Shown in pieces: positions 40,570-50,837 of a DNA stretch of 64,000 nt (positions within the stretch are counted from its first letter, which is position 1; each line of letters begins with the position of its first letter). The notes below the pieces were generated by a model. The model saw only the letters and a list, made by a program, of their open reading frames with translations. It ran no database searches and was not told the origin of the DNA. This stretch comes from Pseudomonas sp. ADAK18 (lineage in GTDB: Bacteria; Pseudomonadota; Gammaproteobacteria; Pseudomonadales; Pseudomonadaceae). The position numbers and the translations under genes were made by a program. Where the stretch lies: NCBI RefSeq assembly GCF_012935695.1, contig NZ_CP052859.1, forward strand, positions 1,777,001 to 1,841,000. Reading direction: 5' to 3'.

Positions 40570-41016
40570 ATGGATACGCTGGTCAGGGTCGCTACGCTGG
40601 ACGATATCGAGGTGATCTACGCCATCCGCACGGCCGTTTTGCAGAACCACTTGAGCCGTGAGCAGATGGACGCGCTGGGTATCACGCCCCAGGCGCTGGC
40701 GGACAGTCTGCTTGAGGCCGAGTGCTGCTGGATTGCCGAAGTGGGTGGCACGCCCGCCGGATTTTCCAAGGTGGATTTGACCGAGGGCGAGGTGTTCGCC
40801 ATGTTTGTCCTGCCTTCCCATGAAAACCTTGGACTCGGCCGCCGGCTGATGGCTGTGGCCGAAGTGGCCCTGTTCGAGCGTCACGACACGATCTTCCTGA
40901 TCACCGACGGTCGCGATGAAATCCGGGCCAACGGCTTTTACCAACACCTCGGTTGGTCGAAGGTCGCCAAGGTCGACGGTGACGACGTTCGTTATGAGAA
41001 GCACAGAGTGCAATGA
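40570..41016 (+). CDS. GNAT family N-acetyltransferase
   Basis: 148 residues from ATG 40570, with GGAGGAGG 6 bases upstream. Acetyl-CoA site in VFAMFVLPSHENLGLGRRLMAVAE (motif A). RANGFYQHLGWSKVAKVDGDD is the closing motif. Substrate unknown. Overlap-free but only 4 bases from the next gene, so possibly co-translated. Confidence 0.88.
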   Translation: MDTLVRVATLDDIEVIYAIRTAVLQNHLSREQMDALGITPQALADSLLEAECCWIAEVGGTPAGFSKVDLTEGEVFAMFVLPSHENLGLGRRLMAVAEVALFERHDTIFLITDGRDEIRANGFYQHLGWSKVAKVDGDDVRYEKHRVQ

Positions 41017-41020
41017 GGTC

Positions 41021-41272
41021 ATGAGCCAGCACGAACCCCCACCTGTTGAGACGAGTGGCAATAGCTTGTTCTACTTTGTCGTCGGGGTGCTGTGTGCAGC
41101 GATTTTGTTGGGGATCTATTTCGTTCGGCTCAATGCCCAGGTTGACCAGCAACGCATGCAAGAAGCCGAACGCCTGGTGCTCTGTCGCCAGGTTGAAAGC
41201 CTGACCCAAGGCGGGTTGGACAAACCTGACGCGTGTAAATACGTGAGGGAACGTGCGTCCGCGCCCCAGTAA
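41021..41272 (+). CDS. Small single-pass membrane protein
   Basis: 83 residues from ATG 41021. Membrane helix about 16-36 (LFYFVVGVLCAAILLGIYFV), then a short coiled region and two cysteines (LCRQVESLTQGGLDKPDACK). No family recognised. Four bases after the GNAT gene. Confidence 0.7.
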   Translation: MSQHEPPPVETSGNSLFYFVVGVLCAAILLGIYFVRLNAQVDQQRMQEAERLVLCRQVESLTQGGLDKPDACKYVRERASAPQ

Positions 41273-41376
41273 GTAGTTATTCAGTCCGGACATAAGCACC
41301 GAAGCAAACAGTCTTTAAGTCCAGTGCAAGGGCCCCGCTATAGTCGGCCCTCGTGTCGACTTGAGAAGCCCGCCCC

Positions 41377-41835
41377 ATGTCCAAATCCTCTGAACAGTTT
41401 GAATCCTTGCGCCAGGACATTGATGCCCTGGCCGAACGTTTAGGCGTCAGCTCCATTCTGATCATGCGTTCATTGCCCCAGCACATGCAGGTCGAAGCAT
41501 CCGCCGGTCGCCACGAAGATACCTACCCGATCGGCGCCCAAGGGCAGAAAAGCAGCCTGGCAAAAAACGGGCAAGCCTTGTATTGCGAGCGTGTGGTGGA
41601 CACGGCGGGCCCGTTGTATGTCAAGGATTCGCGCCTGGAAGCCGATTGGGCGGGCAACGAAGACGAAGTGGAGTTTGGCCTGAGCAACTACCTCGGTTAC
41701 CCGGTACGCGGTCCGGACGGCGAGGTCTATGGCACGGTGTGCGCATTGCATGAAGAGGCCAAGGCATACACCCCTGAAGAACAAGCGGCGCTGGATGAAC
41801 TGCGGGTCAAGGTCGAGGCCATTCTGGCCGGTTAA
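41377..41835 (+). CDS. GAF domain protein
   Basis: 152 residues. GAF fold about 20-150: EASAGRHEDTYPIGAQGQKSSL, YCERVVDTAGPLYVKDSRLEADW, then LSNYLGYPVRGPDGEVYGTVCALHEEAKAYTPEE. One GAF domain alone; ligand unknown. Related stand-alone proteins sense small molecules or redox state. Confidence 0.88.
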   Translation: MSKSSEQFESLRQDIDALAERLGVSSILIMRSLPQHMQVEASAGRHEDTYPIGAQGQKSSLAKNGQALYCERVVDTAGPLYVKDSRLEADWAGNEDEVEFGLSNYLGYPVRGPDGEVYGTVCALHEEAKAYTPEEQAALDELRVKVEAILAG

Positions 41836-42086
41836 TAACCTGATAGTTGCTAAGGAATAAACCTCGGAAGTTTGTCTAAATTGCACCAAAAAGTGGCACT
41901 AAAACTTCCAGCTGCCCTAAAAAATATGTGGTTATTGAATGACTTAGCGCTATTTTAATCCGACGAAAGGTGAGAAGTCATCTTGTTACAGATTCTTTCA
42001 AGCGGTATTATTGCCTCGCGTTCACCTCCCACGGTTTATGCATTTTTAAATCCCAAGTTTCCATCAGCTACTTGGGATTTTTTTTG
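41836..42086 (+). ncRNA. Candidate small RNA ending in an orphan terminator
   Basis: The 210 bases between the GAF stop codon and a strong plus-strand terminator at 42048-42086 code for nothing visible. CTATTTTAAT near 41949-41959 could be a sigma-S-type -10 box, giving a transcript of about 120 bases. Not matched by me to RsmX, RsmY, RsmZ, PrrF or CrcZ. The terminator may instead belong to the GAF gene with a long 3' end. Confidence 0.35.
42048..42086 (+). terminator. Rho-independent terminator
   Basis: AAATCCCAAGT-N11-ACTTGGGATTT followed by TTTTT. The T run favours the plus strand; the reverse strand has a weaker run for the GGDEF gene. Confidence 0.88.
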
Positions 42087-42112
42087 CCTGAAATTTGATG
42101 TGTATTGACGCG

Positions 42113-43060
42113 TTACTCTTCAACCAACACGTCGAACTCTGCCCGCATCCGCCCATTGCGCTTGGCCTGATACAGCAATTTGTCGACAGCTTCGACAAAG
42201 GCCAGCGACTGGCTGTCCGGTGTCACCGTGCGGGTTCCGACGCCCAGGCTGACGGACAGCAGATTCGATACTGTCGAATACCCGTGCTCGATCTGCTGCT
42301 GGCGAATCAGATGCAGGCAGCGCTCGGCCACCCGTTTTGCTGATTCGGCGTCGGTTTCCGGCAGCAACCACACAAACTCCTCGCCACCGATCCGCGCAAT
42401 GAAATCCCGTGGCCGGTTGGCGGCCTGGGACAGCGTACGCGCCACCTGACGCAGGCATTCATCACCCTTGATATGCCCGTAGTGGTCGTTGTACTGCTTG
42501 AAGTAGTCGATATCGAGGATGATCAACGACAGCGGCAATTGGCTGCGCTGGGCGCTGGTCCATTCGCGTTCCAGCACCGTGTCGAACATACGCCGGTTGG
42601 CGATGCCGGTGAGGCCATCCTGGAAGGAGTACTCCTCCAACTGCTTCTGCAGGCGGATCAGGTGTTCTTCGGTCTTCTTGCGCTCGCTGATATCAAACAT
42701 GAAGCCGACCAGCGCATCTACTTCGTCGTCCTTGCGCACCACATGCACCACGTCGCGAATCCACACGTAGTCGCCATTGGCGGTCAGTGCCCGGTAATCA
42801 GCCTCGTGATCGACCCCGGCGCGGGACTGCGAGACGCAGAAGTTGACCACGTACTCGCGGTCGTCCGGGTGCATACGTGCGACCCAGTCATCGACACTGG
42901 CCCAGCTCTGCGGCGTCCAGCCCAGCAGCGTTTCGATCTGCGGGCCGATGTAGCTGAAGGTCATGGTTTGCCAGTCGATGCGCCAGGGAATGGCCTTGGT
43001 TGACTCCAGCAAGGTCTTGTACACGGCGCTGTCGGGTTCGCTAGGGTTCTCGATGCTCAT
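42113..43060 (-). CDS. PAS-GGDEF diguanylate cyclase
   Basis: 315 residues from ATG 43060 (MSIENPSEPDSAVYKTLLES). PAS/PAC sensor about 18-130 (IGPQIETLLGWTPQSW...DHEADYRALTANGDYVWIRD), GGDEF domain about 145-315. The active site reads GGEEF in ARIGGEEFVWLLP, an active form, and the inhibitory RxxD site (RPRD) stands five residues before it. It makes cyclic di-GMP from two GTP. No membrane segment, so a cytosolic sensor. The frame to 43213 lacks a ribosome site. Confidence 0.93.
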   Translation of the reverse strand: MSIENPSEPDSAVYKTLLESTKAIPWRIDWQTMTFSYIGPQIETLLGWTPQSWASVDDWVARMHPDDREYVVNFCVSQSRAGVDHEADYRALTANGDYVWIRDVVHVVRKDDEVDALVGFMFDISERKKTEEHLIRLQKQLEEYSFQDGLTGIANRRMFDTVLEREWTSAQRSQLPLSLIILDIDYFKQYNDHYGHIKGDECLRQVARTLSQAANRPRDFIARIGGEEFVWLLPETDAESAKRVAERCLHLIRQQQIEHGYSTVSNLLSVSLGVGTRTVTPDSQSLAFVEAVDKLLYQAKRNGRMRAEFDVLVEE

Positions 43061-43303
43061 ACGGGACGCTCTGGGTGGGGCAAAAGCCAAGAGCATCTGG
43101 TGGGTGGCGCCAGGAATCAAGGACTTCCCATCGCGTTGGGTCAGAAGCCGTGACGTGGGTTTTTTGACGTCAATGGGCCAACGATTTCTATGGGAATGAG
43201 GGGTAGCTAACACTTTCGTGCTAATTGTGCGGGCGAAGCTGAAAAGCTCATCTACTCTGGACGGATCCAGTCTGCCGAGTCAGGTCCAGGGAGGGGTGCC
43301 ATC

Positions 43304-43552
43304 ATGATCTCGATTGTCGAGTTTCGCCGGATCATGGCGTCCGGGTTTCTGCCCTTGGCGTGTGATTGCACTGTGGATCATGATGGGTCTTTGCGGATCA
43401 GTGTTTTTGAGCCTGAATCCGGGCGGGTTGATTTGTTGCTCACGGGGGTCTCCACTGAAGGGTTGGACAGTGTTCGTTCTGTTTCCAATCTGATTGGTGA
43501 GCTGCGTACGGAAATCAAGGCTGGGCGTAGGGGGTTTGCTGCGGTTGGGTAG
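43304..43552 (+). CDS. DUF1652 family protein
   Basis: 82 residues: FRRIMASGFLPLACDCTVDHDGSLRISVFEPESGRVDLLLTGVS and IGELRTEIKAG, the pattern of the Pseudomonas-specific DUF1652 family. Function unknown; some members are upregulated in stress. GGGAGGGGTG precedes the ATG. Confidence 0.85.
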   Translation: MISIVEFRRIMASGFLPLACDCTVDHDGSLRISVFEPESGRVDLLLTGVSTEGLDSVRSVSNLIGELRTEIKAGRRGFAAVG

Positions 43553-43566
43553 GTGGGTGGGTTTGG

Positions 43567-44078
43567 CGGGCATATCCGTTGCTGCGGTCGTGGCTGCTTA
43601 GGGTTTCGCCCTTACGGCGACTCACTTTGCAAAAGCGGCAAAGTAAGCAAAACGCTCTTGCCCCACCACTCGGCACCTCGCTAGTGCTCGGCCAGCGTGG
43701 TTTAACGGGGCGCCTAAGATCAAAGTCAAAAGCAGATCAAGAACACAGCGGCCTACCGGCCGGCTTGAGTGGTGTGAAGCGAAGGCAAAATCAAAAGCGG
43801 GCACGGTCTACTGTGGGAGCTGGCTTGCCTGCGATAGCGGTCTACCTGTGCAGAACAGGTTGGCTGACACACCGCCATCGCAGGCAAGCCAGCTCCCACA
43901 GGGGCACAGTGCTCACTTCAGAGAATAGGTCGGCTGTCAGGCCGCCTTGCTTTTGCTCTGTTCTTGATCTGAGGCACCCAGTGGTGGGGCAAGAGCACTT
44001 ACTTTCGCGCTTTTCGAAAGTGAGTCGCTGTAAAAGCGAAACCCTAAGAGGCCGTTACCGCAATAACGGATATGCCCC
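43567..44078. repeat. Long inverted repeat element with a REPIN at its centre
   Basis: About 510 bases form one imperfect inverted repeat. The left arm (GGGCATATCCGTTGCTGCGG, then GGGTTTCGCCCTTACGGCGA and CTCTTGCCCCACCACTCGGC) is mirrored on the right (GTGGTGGGGCAAGAGCACTT to AACGGATATGCCCC). Outer arms look 80-90% alike by eye. At the centre is the REPIN at 43811-43901. It resembles the intergenic repeat families reported in P. fluorescens genomes. No transposase. It separates DUF1652 from the phenazine operon. Confidence 0.85.
43811..43901. repeat. REPIN (two inverted REP sequences)
   Basis: CTGTGGGAGCTGGCTTGCCT and its inverse AGGCAAGCCAGCTCCCACAG, 91 bases end to end, are the commonest Pseudomonas REP type. 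Such pairs are moved by RAYT transposases elsewhere in the genome. Confidence 0.92.
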
Positions 44079-44110
44079 CACCAGCCAATTTCCCGCAGCC
44101 CCCAACCTGC

Positions 44111-44779
44111 TCAAGGCTGCAAACGCCGCACCCTCCAGCCCATATCGCTGCGGTCATACCGCAACCGCTCATGCAGTCGCTCCTGCCCATTCCCCCAAAA
44201 CTCCAACGACTCAAGCCGCAACTCAAACACACAATACCCCTCGGGACGCGGCAGCGGACCTTGAACCTCGGCCAGCTCCCGGGCAGCGTTGTGCATGGCC
44301 TGAACATCCTTCAGCTCTTCACTCTGGCGAGACACCGATGACATCGGATGCGTGGCATAAGGGCGCTTCAACCACGCCTCATCAGCCTTGGCATCCGGCA
44401 AGCGCACGGCCAGGCCATTGAGGATGATTTGTTGACTGGTTTCACGCCAATACAACACCCCCGAGGCCCACGGGTTGTGCGTCAGTTCACGGCCTTTCTG
44501 GCTACCGGCATGGGTGCTGAACAGCACTCCGGTATCGCTGATCTCACTGATCACCACGATGCGTGTCGAAGGCCGACCCTGGCTGTCGGCGGTGGCCAGC
44601 GCCAGCGCCTTGGGCTCGCGGATGCCCACGCGCCGTGCACGCTCCAGCCAGTTGCGCAGTACGCTCATGGGATCGGCGGGCAGCGTCTGGTACTCGGGGA
44701 ACGGCGCATCCAGTGTGCCGGTGAGGGATTCCGACATGCCTTTACCCAGCAATGGCTTGCCTTGTACTGAACTGTTCAT
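44111..44779 (-). CDS. phzG: Phenazine biosynthesis FMN-dependent oxidase PhzG
   Basis: 222 residues from ATG 44779 ([15 protein letters not shown]), overlapping the phzF stop as ATGA. Of the pyridoxamine phosphate oxidase fold: [31 protein letters not shown] binds FMN, and the end [19 protein letters not shown] is typical. PhzG oxidises the tricyclic intermediates after PhzF to phenazine-1-carboxylic and phenazine-1,6-dicarboxylic acids. Last gene of the operon; the repeat element begins 33 bases later. Confidence 0.93.
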   Translation of the reverse strand: MNSSVQGKPLLGKGMSESLTGTLDAPFPEYQTLPADPMSVLRNWLERARRVGIREPKALALATADSQGRPSTRIVVISEISDTGVLFSTHAGSQKGRELTHNPWASGVLYWRETSQQIILNGLAVRLPDAKADEAWLKRPYATHPMSSVSRQSEELKDVQAMHNAARELAEVQGPLPRPEGYCVFELRLESLEFWGNGQERLHERLRYDRSDMGWRVRRLQP

Positions 44780-45612
44780 AGCACGATGGTCCCCCGTCCA
44801 AAAGTGACGCCATTGCCTGATACTTCGACCCGCGTCAGTTGATCGGCGCGGCCCTCCGCCCGCGCGAACATCAGCGAAGGGCGGCCAATTTCCACGCCCT
44901 GGAGAATTTCGACCTGCTGGCCGAACTCGACCTGGCCATGGCGCGCCAGATGAATCGCCAAGGGCCCTGCAGCGGAGCCCGTGGCCGCATCCTCGACCAC
45001 GCCATAGGCCGGTGAGAACATCCGGCTGCGCCAACGCCGTCCCGCGCCGGCAAAACAATTAATGGCCATATCGTGGAAGCTGGACAGGGCGCGGTGGTCG
45101 GGGTGCAGGGCCGACAACGCGGCGATGCTCGGCAGGCCGACGAACACATGGCGCGGGCCGTTGTGATAGATCTCGATGGGAAAGGTCGAGCCGCTGATAC
45201 CCAGGGCCTTGAGCAATTCGGCGTCGCGCCCCAGAGCCGTCCAGGTTGGTATCGGTTGGTCCATGCTGGCGGCGATGACGCTACCGTTTTGGCGCTCCAG
45301 TTCAAAGGCGATGGTGCCCATCTGGGTTTCCAGGTACAGCCGGTGATTGTCGGTGTGCGCCCCCAACGCAATGGCTGTACCCAGCAACGGGTGCCCGGCG
45401 AAGGGCAGTTCATTAACTGGGGTGAAAATCCGGATCAGCGCATCGCCGCCATTACGTGGCTTGAGCACGAAGGTAGTTTCCGACAGGTTCATCTCCCGGG
45501 CGATGCGTTGCATTTGCGTAGCCGGCAAGTCATCGGCGTCAAAGAACACCGCGACCGGATTGCCTTCCAGCGGGACGCTGGCAAAGGCGTCGATGATGAC
45601 GTATTTGTGCAT
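44776..45612 (-). CDS. phzF: Trans-2,3-dihydro-3-hydroxyanthranilate isomerase PhzF
   Basis: 278 residues, the known length. It isomerises DHHA to a reactive ketone that dimerises in the phenazine route. Catalytic E45 ([10 protein letters not shown]), H74 (PFAGHPLLG) and D208 ([12 protein letters not shown]) are all present at their usual numbers, with the diaminopimelate-epimerase-like fold. Two bases from phzE and overlapping phzG. Confidence 0.96.
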   Translation of the reverse strand: MHKYVIIDAFASVPLEGNPVAVFFDADDLPATQMQRIAREMNLSETTFVLKPRNGGDALIRIFTPVNELPFAGHPLLGTAIALGAHTDNHRLYLETQMGTIAFELERQNGSVIAASMDQPIPTWTALGRDAELLKALGISGSTFPIEIYHNGPRHVFVGLPSIAALSALHPDHRALSSFHDMAINCFAGAGRRWRSRMFSPAYGVVEDAATGSAAGPLAIHLARHGQVEFGQQVEILQGVEIGRPSLMFARAEGRADQLTRVEVSGNGVTFGRGTIVL

Positions 45613-45614
45613 GG

Positions 45615-47528
45615 TTATCTCCCGGCGGCCGAAGCGTTGCTGTCGACAGGTGTGTGGATGAGAGCGTGGCGCAGCAGGTCGGCGATGATGCGCGGGCCTT
45701 CCTGGGTCAGCAGTGACTCGGCATGAAACTGCATGGAGGCAAACGACGGCCCACGCAGGGCATGTACTTCGCCGGTCGCGCTGTCGCGGCTGATCTCGAC
45801 GGTGCCGATGCCGTTGATGTCCAGGCGGTCACTTGAGCTCTGGGCGGCGAAGGTGTTGTAGAAACCCACGCGTTCGGCGCTGCCAAACAGGTCGATTTGT
45901 TTTTGTACGCCCTGGTTGGGAATGGTTTTGCGCTGTAATTCCAGACCCAGGCACAGGCTCAGCACCTGATGACTCAGGCACACCGCGAGGAATGGCCGCT
46001 GCTGGCTGAGCAAGGAGCGGATGGCCACGTGCAGGTGGTCGATTTTCGGCAGATGGATATCGCTTGGGTTACCGGGGCCGGGGCCCATGATCACCAGGTC
46101 GTAACCGTCAAAGCTGTACTCGTCGCTGAAGCTGCACACTGTCACCACCAGGCCCAGGGCTCTCATCTGCTTGGCGATCATCGAGGTGAAGGTGTCTTCG
46201 GCGTCGACGATCAGCACCTGGCGGCCACTGAAGTCGGCCTGGGTCTGTTGCCGCTGCTGGCTGTCCATCAACCAGAAGTCCGAGACGTAGGCATTGCGGC
46301 TGGCCAATGCCGCACGCACTTGCAGATGGCTACCGAAGCGCGAGGGCTGCTGGTTTTTCAGTGCGGCAATCAGGCCGGCGGCCTTGGCCCGGCTTTCGGC
46401 GGCCTCGGCCATCGGTTCAGAATGGCGCACGATGGTCGAGCCCACGCTGATCCGCACCTGGCCGCTGTTATCGATGTCGGCGGTACGAATCAGAATCGCC
46501 GAGTCCAGGGAGCGTCCGCCTTTGCCATCGCTGCCGATCAGTGCAGCCATGCCGCTGTAATACGCGCGGCCTTGCGGCTCATAGCGCTGGATCACCCGGC
46601 AGGCGCTTTCCAGCGGGCTGCCGGTGACGGTGGGGGCGAACAGGGTTTCGCGCAGGATTTCGCGCACATCACGGCGGGTCTTACCTTCGATGAAGTACTC
46701 GGTGTGGGCCAGGTGCGCCATTTCCTTAAGGTAAGGGCCGAGGACGTGGCCGCCGTCCTCACAAATGCGTGCCATCATTTTCAGCTCTTCATCCACCACC
46801 ATGTACAGCTCATCGGCTTCCTTGCGGTCGGCCAAAAAGTCCATGACTTCCGTCAGGTTTGGCCCGGCGGGCGGGTAGCGGTAAGTACCGCTGATTGGGT
46901 TCATTACCGCCAGCCCATCCTTGACGCTGATATGGCGCTCGGGAGATGCACCCACGAAGGTGCGGTTGCCGGTGTGGATGATGAAGGTCCAGTAGACACC
47001 TTTCTCCCGCTCCAGCAGGTGGCGAAAGAACGACAGCGCACTGGCCGGGCCATACTCGCTGATCTCGGCCAGAAAGGTGCGCTTGATCACGAAGTTGGCG
47101 CCTTCGCCTGAGCCGATTTCGTTGGCGATCACCTGGCTGACGATCTCGGCGTAACTCGCGTCGCTGAGGTCGAAGCGTTCGCTGTTCAACTGGATCGGCA
47201 CGTTGGGCAGCAACCCCAGCAACTGTTCGATGCCGATGGAGTGCTGCTCGGTGATTTTCATCGCCAGCAGCGGCGACTGATCGTCTACCGCCTCGAAGCC
47301 GCGTTCGGCGATTTGGCGGTAGGGAATCAGCGTCAGAACATCCAGGCGGGGTGCGCCGATCGAGGTGGCAGGCAAGTCGATATCGGCCAGGACCTGTGGC
47401 TCCGACATTTCCCCTATCAGCACATCCAGCAGGCCGGGCCCACTGGATTCCGGGCGGTACAACAGGGCAAACGGTTCGGGAGCCGGTTGCAGGATGCGCT
47501 CCATGAGAAGGGCGGCGGCTTGGCTCAT
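45615..47528 (-). CDS. phzE: 2-amino-2-deoxyisochorismate synthase PhzE
   Basis: 637 residues from ATG 47528, which overlaps the phzD stop as ATGA. N-terminal anthranilate synthase I-like chorismate domain (about 90-410; [32 protein letters not shown], and [13 protein letters not shown]). C-terminal glutamine amidotransferase (about 430-630) with Cys in [11 protein letters not shown] and His-Glu in [12 protein letters not shown]. Converts chorismate and glutamine to ADIC. The longer frame to 47798 lies inside phzD and is rejected. Confidence 0.96.
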   Translation of the reverse strand: MSQAAALLMERILQPAPEPFALLYRPESSGPGLLDVLIGEMSEPQVLADIDLPATSIGAPRLDVLTLIPYRQIAERGFEAVDDQSPLLAMKITEQHSIGIEQLLGLLPNVPIQLNSERFDLSDASYAEIVSQVIANEIGSGEGANFVIKRTFLAEISEYGPASALSFFRHLLEREKGVYWTFIIHTGNRTFVGASPERHISVKDGLAVMNPISGTYRYPPAGPNLTEVMDFLADRKEADELYMVVDEELKMMARICEDGGHVLGPYLKEMAHLAHTEYFIEGKTRRDVREILRETLFAPTVTGSPLESACRVIQRYEPQGRAYYSGMAALIGSDGKGGRSLDSAILIRTADIDNSGQVRISVGSTIVRHSEPMAEAAESRAKAAGLIAALKNQQPSRFGSHLQVRAALASRNAYVSDFWLMDSQQRQQTQADFSGRQVLIVDAEDTFTSMIAKQMRALGLVVTVCSFSDEYSFDGYDLVIMGPGPGNPSDIHLPKIDHLHVAIRSLLSQQRPFLAVCLSHQVLSLCLGLELQRKTIPNQGVQKQIDLFGSAERVGFYNTFAAQSSSDRLDINGIGTVEISRDSATGEVHALRGPSFASMQFHAESLLTQEGPRIIADLLRHALIHTPVDSNASAAGR

Positions 47529-48148
47529 GACACCACCTCGTCGGTGGTGATGACCATGGCGCAACGACTGGCAGCGTATTCGATGGCCATCCAGTGGTGT
47601 TCCTTGCTGAAGTCGGCGATAGCGTCGGCAACGAGGAAGGGCTGGATATCGTTGGAGTAGGCATCCACGGTGGAAATCAGCACCCCGACATGGGCGTACA
47701 CCCCGCACAGGATCAACTGATCGCGCTCGTTGGCACGCATGCGCTCCAGCAGGTCGGAGTTGAAGAACGCGCTGTAGCGCCACTTGGTCAGCAGCCAATC
47801 ACCGGGCTTGGGTGTCAGGGCGTCAACCACCTCGCGGTCGGTGGGGCTGGCCTTCATGCCTGAGCCCCAGAAGTCCTTGAGCAACCCGCGTTGCTCTTCG
47901 CTCATGCTGCCCGGTTGGGCGGTATAGGCCACTGGCACGCCGTTGTCGGCTGCCCACTGGCGAATGCGCGCGGCATTGCTCACCACCTCTTCACGCAGGG
48001 CGTCGGGCAAGGGCCGCAGGAAGTAGCGCTGCATGTCATGCACCAGCAGCACGGCGCGCTCGGGGTCGATGTTCCATTGTGCGAGGTTGACGGGTAGATC
48101 GCGGGAAGTAGGCAGGGCGTAAGGGACGATCGATGGAATGCCGGTCAT
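47525..48148 (-). CDS. phzD: Isochorismatase PhzD
   Basis: 207 residues, the known length. Hydrolyses the vinyl ether of ADIC to DHHA and pyruvate. Catalytic D38 ([10 protein letters not shown]), Q78 (TAQPGSMS), R87 (EEQRGLL) and K122 ([10 protein letters not shown]) are all in place by count. Isochorismatase-like hydrolase fold lacking the cysteine of amidases (GVYAHVG). 15 bases after phzC. Confidence 0.96.
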   Translation of the reverse strand: MTGIPSIVPYALPTSRDLPVNLAQWNIDPERAVLLVHDMQRYFLRPLPDALREEVVSNAARIRQWAADNGVPVAYTAQPGSMSEEQRGLLKDFWGSGMKASPTDREVVDALTPKPGDWLLTKWRYSAFFNSDLLERMRANERDQLILCGVYAHVGVLISTVDAYSNDIQPFLVADAIADFSKEHHWMAIEYAASRCAMVITTDEVVS

Positions 48149-48163
48149 GGCGACAAACTCCAG

Positions 48164-49366
48164 TCAAAGGGAAGCAAGGGTGGAAGACGGCAGGTTTTTC
48201 CAGGCCATCACCGCAGTAATGGCTTGCCAGGGGTTCAGGCGCGGGTCGCACAGGCTTTTGTAGTGGCTGGCGACCTGGTTCAGGCCGGCGGCATCGGAAG
48301 CGCACTCGCTGACGTCGTCAGGGGTGGTTTCCAGGTGCAGGCCGGCGGCCACGCCCCCGGCCGAGGTCACGGCGTGCTTGAAGGCGGTGATTTCCTCGGT
48401 GATGGTCTGCACCATGCGGGTCTTGTTGCCGCAGGGCGCGACGATGGTGTTGCCGTGCATCGGGTCGCTCAGCCAGATGATCTTGTGGCCGGCATGGCGC
48501 ACCGCTTCAACCAGAGGCGGCAGGCGATCGGCGACCTTGTGGGCGCCCATGCGGGCAATCAGGGTCAGGCGGCCGGGTTCGCGCTTGGGGTCCAGGCGCT
48601 CGCATAGGCTCAGCAACTGGTCCCGGGTGATGTCCGGGCCAACCTTGCAGGCCACCGGATTGAGCACTTCGCTGAGCAGCGCCACGTGAGCGCCCGTTAG
48701 CTGACGGGTACGCTCGCCGATCCATGGCCAGTGGGTCGAGCCGAGAAATACCCGGCCCTGTTCGTCCCGGCGCAGTTGTGGCAATTCGTAGTCGAGTACC
48801 AGCATTTCGTGGCTGGTCCAAGCCGGTGAACCGTTGAGTTGCTCCTGGCCTGCCGGTTCTTTCCAGCCCAGGTGTTGCATGATGTCCTGCGCGGCGCGAT
48901 AGCCTCGAACCAGGCGTTGCGCATCATGCTGGCGATGGCCGCAGACGGCCTCGCGGCCGTTGACCATGTCGCCGCGATACACCGGCAACTCGAGATCACC
49001 AATGCGTTCGCTGTTGTTGGAACGGGGCTTGGCAAACTGCCCGGCAATCCGTCCCACCCGCACCACGGGTTGCTGGGTCACCAGCCGGAATGCACCGGCC
49101 AGGATGTCCAGCACCGCAGCTTTACGGGCCACATGGCTGGGAGCGCTTTCATCCATGTCCTCGGCGCAGTCACCGGACTGGATGATCATCGCTTCGCCTG
49201 CCGCGACACGCGCCAACGTGGCGCGCAGCACCAGGATGTCCTCTGCCCGAATCAGTGACGCGCTGTCCCTGAGGTAGGCCTGCGCGTCATGCAATTGTGA
49301 GGGCTCGCTCCATTGAGGCTGCTGGAACGCTTCACAACTTAGAACCCGTTTCAGTAAGTCTTCCAT
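48164..49366 (-). CDS. phzC: Class II DAHP synthase PhzC
   Basis: 400 residues. Plant-type 3-deoxy-D-arabino-heptulosonate-7-phosphate synthase: [33 protein letters not shown]-like [33 protein letters not shown] and [19 protein letters not shown]. It catalyses the first step of the shikimate route and, lacking the usual regulatory extension, raises chorismate supply for phenazines free of feedback control. 24 bases after phzB. Confidence 0.95.
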   Translation of the reverse strand: MEDLLKRVLSCEAFQQPQWSEPSQLHDAQAYLRDSASLIRAEDILVLRATLARVAAGEAMIIQSGDCAEDMDESAPSHVARKAAVLDILAGAFRLVTQQPVVRVGRIAGQFAKPRSNNSERIGDLELPVYRGDMVNGREAVCGHRQHDAQRLVRGYRAAQDIMQHLGWKEPAGQEQLNGSPAWTSHEMLVLDYELPQLRRDEQGRVFLGSTHWPWIGERTRQLTGAHVALLSEVLNPVACKVGPDITRDQLLSLCERLDPKREPGRLTLIARMGAHKVADRLPPLVEAVRHAGHKIIWLSDPMHGNTIVAPCGNKTRMVQTITEEITAFKHAVTSAGGVAAGLHLETTPDDVSECASDAAGLNQVASHYKSLCDPRLNPWQAITAVMAWKNLPSSTLASL

Positions 49367-49389
49367 GATGCGATCACTCTCCCGAGGGA

Positions 49390-49881
49390 TTAAGTAGGAA
49401 TGCCTTCACGCTTGATTTGCGGTACTGGAATACCCAGGGCGCGTAGTTGTTGAAAGACGTTCATGAACTCGCGATTGCGTTTTACTTTGCCGTCTTCCAG
49501 CTCGAAGGAGTGCAGGAAGTGGTTCTCGTAATAGCCTTCCGGATAACCGGGAAAGAGGATCTTGCCGTGGCCATCGCACTCGACCCAGATATGGTTTGGG
49601 TCGTCGGTTTCAAATACCTTGACGTTGTACCACTCCCAGTCCGGGAAGCACTTGAGTGACCAAACAGCATGTTCGGCCAACTTGGCTTTACCACTGATTA
49701 CAATCGGCGCGCCGGTGTCGGTGGTCCATAAACCGCCAGAACCGTCTTCGGTAAATAGTTCATGACGGCGCAGGCGGTCCAGGCCTTTGGTACGCATGTA
49801 TTGCTCGACCGTGGCGCGGTTTTTTCGGCGAAGTTCAGTGGTGTCACTGGTGGTTAGTTGTCGTGCTGCGCTATTAGGCAT
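49390..49881 (-). CDS. phzB: Phenazine biosynthesis protein PhzB
   Basis: 163 residues from ATG 49881, GGAG 9 bases upstream; a TTG two codons earlier is rejected. NTF2-like small protein that binds the PhzF products and speeds the double condensation that forms the tricyclic skeleton. The catalytic pair is kept: His in [11 protein letters not shown] (H71) and Glu in [10 protein letters not shown] (E138). It is a tandem paralogue of phzA. Confidence 0.95.
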   Translation of the reverse strand: MPNSAARQLTTSDTTELRRKNRATVEQYMRTKGLDRLRRHELFTEDGSGGLWTTDTGAPIVISGKAKLAEHAVWSLKCFPDWEWYNVKVFETDDPNHIWVECDGHGKILFPGYPEGYYENHFLHSFELEDGKVKRNREFMNVFQQLRALGIPVPQIKREGIPT

Positions 49882-49907
49882 GCTCAATCTCCAATGGATA
49901 AAGGGGC

Positions 49908-50399
49908 TTATGAAGCAGGGATACCTTCACGCTTGATTCTTGGAACAGGGATGCCCAAGGCGCGAAGTTGTTCGAAGGGGTTCATGAATTCGCGGTTTTG
50001 CGTGATCTTGCCGTTGTCCAGTTCGAAGGAGTGGATGTAATGGTTTTCGCAATAACCCTCCGGATAGCCGGGGACCAGGGACTTGCCGCGGCCGTCGCTT
50101 TCCACCCAGAAGTGGTTGGGATTGTCGGTTTCAAACACCCGGACGTTGTGCCATTGCCAGTCTGGAAAGCACTTCTCCAGCCAGACGCCGAGGGCGGCAA
50201 GCTTCGAGTGGCCTTTAAACACAAGGGGTTCACCGGTTTCGGTGTTCCAGGAGCCGCCACTGCCATCCTGCGTGAACAGCTCATGACGCCGCAGGCGATC
50301 TTTGCCGTTAGTGCGCATGTATTGTTCGACGGTGGCCCGATTTTTTTGGCGAAGTTCAAGATGATCGTTAAAGCCGCTAGGGGAAAGCGAGGCAGACAT
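49908..50399 (-). CDS. phzA: Phenazine biosynthesis protein PhzA
   Basis: 163 residues from ATG 50399 with AAGGAGGATATTG upstream. Very similar to PhzB along its whole length. The active-site His of PhzB is replaced: KLAALGVWLEK here against [11 protein letters not shown]. This is the known state of Pseudomonas PhzA, thought catalytically weak and perhaps a partner of PhzB. First gene of the operon, 155 bases after the phz box. Confidence 0.95.
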   Translation of the reverse strand: MSASLSPSGFNDHLELRQKNRATVEQYMRTNGKDRLRRHELFTQDGSGGSWNTETGEPLVFKGHSKLAALGVWLEKCFPDWQWHNVRVFETDNPNHFWVESDGRGKSLVPGYPEGYCENHYIHSFELDNGKITQNREFMNPFEQLRALGIPVPRIKREGIPAS

Positions 50400-50837
50400 G
50401 GGCAATATCCTCCTTAGTTGATATTGAGATTTTCGAGTATCAAGTAAATATTTAGTTAATTGACTCGGGTAAATATTTACGGTTTTTAACTATTGCGTCG
50501 TCATGGCTGTGCTGAGTGGGTGTTGTTTATACACCTGGATTTCTTGGGGTTGGAACTACCAGATCTTGTAGTGATTGGGGTGTGAGTGGGCTGGCCGCAG
50601 TCCGTCGGATGAACTGTTGCATTATTGTGAAGAGACACGCTCATTCGTCGGCGGAGGTGCGGTAATGGCCAACTAACATCGCAAAGCTACATGGCCTATG
50701 GCTGATTGGTTGGATTGGGCGCAAGAAATCTAGTGCTAGTGCGAAGCGGTCTATGACTGTGTGGTATTGCTTGTTGACATGAGTTCAGGTTGGTCTAGTC
50801 TCACGACCTGTTTCCAACTTTAGTAGTGGTGTTCAAA
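50400..50837. promoter_or_regulatory. Divergent control region between phzA and phzR
   Basis: 438 bases without a gene. It holds the phz box at 50555-50572, the A+T-rich phzA leader (50420-50500) and the phzR promoter, with TTGACA at 50774 as a likely -35. No further repeats recognised. Confidence 0.7.
50555..50572. promoter_or_regulatory. phz box (PhzR binding site) before phzA
   Basis: ACTACCAGATCTTGTAGT on the plus strand, that is ACTACAAGATCTGGTAGT toward phzA. This 18-bp near-palindrome is the LuxR-type site known before phzA in phenazine-making pseudomonads. PhzR with its acyl-homoserine lactone activates there. Confidence 0.93.

Noticed and set aside
45969..47111. 380-codon plus-strand frame
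   Set aside because: Antisense to phzE. No ribosome site and no family pattern.
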